Below are positions 52,787 through 56,787 of a DNA stretch of 56,787 nucleotides, piece by piece (position 1 is the first letter of the stretch; each line of letters starts with the position of its first letter). The stretch is from Apilactobacillus kunkeei DSM 12361 = ATCC 700308. Lineage in GTDB: Bacteria > Bacillota > Bacilli > Lactobacillales > Lactobacillaceae. The position numbers and the translations under genes are program-made. Location: assembly GCF_001281265.1 (NCBI RefSeq), contig NZ_JXDB01000004.1, forward strand, positions 1-56,787, read 5' to 3'. The notes beneath the pieces are model-generated. The model saw nothing but the letters and a program-made list of their open reading frames with translations. It searched no databases and was not told where the DNA came from.

Positions 52787-53677
52787 ATGGCAGACTATTT
52801 AACAAAGAGCGTCACTAAAGACGGTATGTTTAGAGCATACGCAATGGAAGCTACTGGCGTAGTTGACGAAGCACAAAAAGATCATAGAACATGGCCTGTA
52901 TCTTCAGCGGTATTAGGGCGTTCATTGGTAGCTAGTTTATTATTAGCTACATCAGTATTAAAGGGTAAGGAAACAATGACTGTGAAGGTATTGGGTGATG
53001 GTCCTGCCGGTCCAGTATTGGTTGACGTAGACGCAAATGGTCACGTTAAGGGATACATTCACAATCCACATGTTGATTTACCATTAAACAAACACCACAA
53101 ACTAGATGTCGGTGGTGCTGTTGGACAAGGTAGCCTAGAAGTAATGAAGAATCTAGGTGGTGATGAACCATACGTAAGTAACGTTCAACTAGTTTCAGGT
53201 GAAATTGGTGATGACTTTACTTTCTACCTAGCACAATCAGAACAAATTCCATCAGCTGTTGGGGTATCTGTATATGTAAACGAAGATGGAACCATTGGTG
53301 CTGCCGGTGGATACTTAATTCAAGTACTTCCAGGCGCATCAGATGATGCAATCAGCAAACTAGAAGAACGTTTAAAGTCAATTCCAATGATTTCAGAACT
53401 ATTCCTATCAAAACAAAAGCCAGAAGATATCTTGAAACTAATCTTTGGTGAAGACAACATCGATATTCTACAAAACATGCCTGTAGAATTTAAGTGTGAC
53501 TGTTCAAAAGAAAAGTTCGGTGAAAAGATTGCCGGTTTAAACGATAAGGAAATCCAAGCCATGATTGACGAAGACCATGGAGCAAAGGTTATCTGTAACT
53601 TCTGTGAAACCGAATATAACTACAGCGAAGACGACTTGAGAGCATTGTTGTCTGATAATCAAGATTCAAAAGAATAG
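52787..53677 (+). CDS. hslO: Redox-regulated chaperone Hsp33
   Basis: A holdase chaperone switched on by oxidation of its zinc-bound cysteines. It is 296 residues. The C-terminal redox switch is complete: CDC in KCDCSKEKF and CNFC in VICNFCETEY (CxC and CxxC). The N-terminal AMEATGVVDEAQ and GPVLVDVDANGHVKGYIHNP are typical. Shine-Dalgarno TGGAGGAA. Order ftsH-hslO-dus-lysS is shared with Bacillus. Confidence 0.97.
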   Translation: MADYLTKSVTKDGMFRAYAMEATGVVDEAQKDHRTWPVSSAVLGRSLVASLLLATSVLKGKETMTVKVLGDGPAGPVLVDVDANGHVKGYIHNPHVDLPLNKHHKLDVGGAVGQGSLEVMKNLGGDEPYVSNVQLVSGEIGDDFTFYLAQSEQIPSAVGVSVYVNEDGTIGAAGGYLIQVLPGASDDAISKLEERLKSIPMISELFLSKQKPEDILKLIFGEDNIDILQNMPVEFKCDCSKEKFGEKIAGLNDKEIQAMIDEDHGAKVICNFCETEYNYSEDDLRALLSDNQDSKE

Positions 53678-53752
53678 TAAGTATGCAGTTTTAATTTTAG
53701 TGTGATATTATATTTATCATGCTAAACGTGTTTAATATTGAGGTGAATATAA

Positions 53753-54763
53753 ATGGAATGGAAAATCGGAGATGTTACAATCCCCAATCAAGTAGTTGTT
53801 GCTCCAATGGCTGGGGTTACTAACACTGCGTTTAGAATGATTTGTAAAGAATCAGGAGCTGGACTTGTTGTCTGTGAAATGATTTCTGATCGTGGTTTAA
53901 TGCACAAGAACAAGAAGACTCTAAGTATGTTGGATATTGATCCAAAGGAACACCCAATGAGTATTCAAATTTTTGGTGGTACTAAGGAAACCCTTGTCGA
54001 AGGAGCTAAGTTTATCGACCAAGAAACCGATGCCGATATCATTGATATCAACATGGGGTGCCCAGTAAACAAGGTTATTAAGACTGATGCCGGCTCAAAA
54101 TGGTTATTGGATCCTAATAAGGTATACGAAATGGTTTCATATGTTACAGACGCTGTTAAGAAACCAGTTACTGTTAAGATGAGAACTGGATGGGATGAAG
54201 ACCACGTATACGCAGTTCAAAACGCATTGATGGCAGAAAAGGCCGGTGCCTCAGCGATTGCAATGCACGGTAGAACTAGAAAACAAATGTACACTGGTAG
54301 CGCCGACTGGGATGTTTTAAAACAAGTTGCTGATGCTTTAACAATTCCATTTATGGGTAATGGGGATGTTAGAACTCCTCAAGAAGCAAAGAAGATGTTA
54401 GACGAAGTTGGAGCAGACGCCGTAATGATTGGTCGTGCCGCTGAAGGTAACCCATGGATGCTACAACAAACAAGACACTACCTAGAAACTGGTGAACTAT
54501 TGAAGGAACCAACAGTTGATGAAAAGATTGCAACTGCTAAGGAACATCTACATCGTTTAGTAGGTGTGAAGGGTGACTTCACAGGTCCTCGTGAATTTAG
54601 AGGACAAGCTGCATACTATCTAAAGGGTATTTCTCACTCAGCTAGAGCTAAGGTAGCTTTAAACAATGCAGAAAGTGAGCAAGAAATGGACGATATTTTC
54701 GACAATTTCCTTGAAAAGACTCATAAAAGAGCAGCAAAAAATGCGGATTTAAGTGAAATGTAA
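53753..54763 (+). CDS. dus: tRNA-dihydrouridine synthase (DusB-type)
   Basis: FMN- and NADPH-dependent reduction of uridines in tRNA. It is 336 residues: TIM-barrel domain with APMAGVTNTAFR, the catalytic cysteine in DINMGCPVNKV, MRTGWDEDH, GRTRKQMYTGSADW and GNGDVRTPQEA, then a helical RNA-binding domain. Shine-Dalgarno GAGGTGA. The next gene is lysS after 64 AT-rich bases. Confidence 0.95.
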   Translation: MEWKIGDVTIPNQVVVAPMAGVTNTAFRMICKESGAGLVVCEMISDRGLMHKNKKTLSMLDIDPKEHPMSIQIFGGTKETLVEGAKFIDQETDADIIDINMGCPVNKVIKTDAGSKWLLDPNKVYEMVSYVTDAVKKPVTVKMRTGWDEDHVYAVQNALMAEKAGASAIAMHGRTRKQMYTGSADWDVLKQVADALTIPFMGNGDVRTPQEAKKMLDEVGADAVMIGRAAEGNPWMLQQTRHYLETGELLKEPTVDEKIATAKEHLHRLVGVKGDFTGPREFRGQAAYYLKGISHSARAKVALNNAESEQEMDDIFDNFLEKTHKRAAKNADLSEM

Positions 54764-54794
54764 TTTTTTAAATTATTTTATGGTATTATGTTAA

Positions 54795-56336
<1,542 letters not shown>

Positions 56337-56347
56337 GATCTACAATT

Positions 56348-56390
56348 AAGCGTAGAGAATTGATTAATTTCAATTCTTTACGCTTTTTTT
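56348..56390 (+). terminator. Terminator after lysS
   Basis: A long stem AAGCGTAGAGAATTGA / TTCAATTCTTTACGCTT with one G-T pair and a short loop, then seven Ts. Confidence 0.88.
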
Positions 56391-56401
56391 GTTGAAAGTG
56401 G

Positions 56402-56598
56402 TTGACGATGTTCCACAAACTTGATAATATATTAAATGTTGTTTGAAAGACGAACAGCTCAAAAAAATAAATATAAAAAGTTATTGACATAACAACGATT
56501 ACATGGCATAATATTTATTGTTGTCGTTAAGGGATAACGTTAATAAATTTGATTATTTAAAAAAAGTTGTTGACATTGTTTCACAACTTTGATATAAT
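56402..56598 (+). promoter_or_regulatory. Three tandem promoters of the second rRNA operon
   Basis: P1: TTGACG (56402-56407), 17 bases, TAATAT (56425-56430). P2: TTGACA (56484-56489), 17 bases, CATAAT (56507-56512). P3: TTGACA (56570-56575), 17 bases, TATAAT (56593-56598). P1 and P3 are similar across their whole length, including the spacer (TTCCACAAACTTGA against TTTCACAACTTTGA), suggesting duplication. An inverted repeat CGTTAAGGGATAACG (56525-56539) lies between P2 and P3. Confidence 0.85.
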
Positions 56599-56770
56599 TA
56601 AGAAGTCGTAATTTAGACATATAAATGGTAGATCTTTGAAAACTGAACAAGATTGATAATCGATGATGTGTAAGGAACTTACAACTTGGTTGTAAGAATT
56701 AAACATTGCGAAGTCAATTCGCTTATAAAATAACAATTTATTCAGAAGAGCTAAGTTAAGCTTTTCATCT
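56599..56770 (+). other. rRNA leader of the second operon
   Basis: Transcribed leader after P3. It contains a boxA-like motif GATCTTTGAAAACTGAACAA (about 56631-56650), a hairpin CTTACAACTTGGTTGTAAG (about 56679-56697) and a short hairpin GCGAAGTCAATTCGC (about 56708-56722). These resemble antitermination and processing elements of rRNA leaders. Confidence 0.8.
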
Positions 56771-56787
56771 TAAGATGAGAGTTTGAT
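56727..56787 (+). repeat. rRNA leader repeat, right copy
   Basis: The second copy of the sequence at 1-62, differing by one indel. Both copies are in the same orientation, so the two rRNA operons are direct repeats bracketing the window. Confidence 0.9.
56771..56787 (+). rRNA. rrs: 16S ribosomal RNA, 5' end only (cut by window edge)
   Basis: The final 17 bases are the start of a second 16S gene, ending at GAGTTTGAT. The rest is outside the window. Confidence 0.85.

Overview
The window is a stretch of low-GC Firmicute chromosome bounded at both ends by ribosomal RNA operons. The 16S sequence, the Bacillus-like gene order, the heavy use of rho-independent terminators, and the presence of L-lactate dehydrogenase, mevalonate-pathway HMG-CoA reductase, RNA polymerase delta, T-box control and a Veg protein all point to Lactobacillaceae. 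The 16S looks closest to the heterofermentative Apilactobacillus/Fructilactobacillus-type lactobacilli, but I only have recall to go on for the genus. No phage, insertion sequence, plasmid or CRISPR array was seen.

Layout. 1-5065: a complete 16S-23S-5S operon without spacer tRNAs, a terminator, then tRNA-Thr(GGU). 5282-8816: a visibly AT-rich pair encoding a DUF2252 kinase-like protein and polyphosphate kinase, overlapping by 17 bases. 8879-11185 (minus): helD, divergent from the T-box-controlled trpS, followed by ppx. 13607-17426: a run of HMG-CoA reductase, an HExxH protein, a sirtuin and a DUF72 protein. 17501-26951: metS-tatD-rnmV-ksgA-veg-ispE-purR-glmU-prs, an order shared with the origin region of Bacillus subtilis. 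26999-29171 (minus): a HAD phosphatase and a YwfO-like HD phosphohydrolase. 29335-34502: ywiB, rpoE (delta), pyrG, murA, rpmE2, and a low-molecular-weight tyrosine phosphatase (minus). 34696-39652: murF, cshA, alr and a MazEF-type pair. 39710-41453 (minus): a CBS/ACT protein and ldh. 41643-56336: pth-mfd-flippase-rqcP-divIC-yabR-tilS-hpt-ftsH-hslO-dus-lysS, again syntenic with Bacillus. 56337-56787: tandem promoters and leader of a second rRNA operon, cut off 17 bases into its 16S gene.

How the genes fit together. Most of the window is housekeeping: ribosome and tRNA maturation (rnmV, ksgA, tilS, dus, rqcP, pth, three aminoacyl-tRNA synthetases), wall precursors (glmU, murA, murF, alr, flippase, divIC), nucleotide supply (prs, purR, pyrG, hpt) and quality control (ftsH, hslO, mfd, helD). 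Several control elements can be read directly: a T-box before trpS, a GGGC-start attenuator before pyrG, PurBox-like sites before ispE and purR, a cre-like site at ldh, and three tandem rRNA promoters.

The best candidates for something less described are: (1) the translationally coupled DUF2252-polyphosphate kinase pair, in which DUF2252 carries kinase-like motifs; (2) the HMG-CoA reductase/HExxH protein/sirtuin/DUF72 cluster; (3) a MurA whose active-site cysteine is replaced by aspartate, predicting fosfomycin insensitivity; (4) a shortened, diverged MazE/EndoAI-type antitoxin that keeps only the toxin-binding tail motif; and (5) an orphan ispE in a genome that carries a mevalonate-pathway gene.
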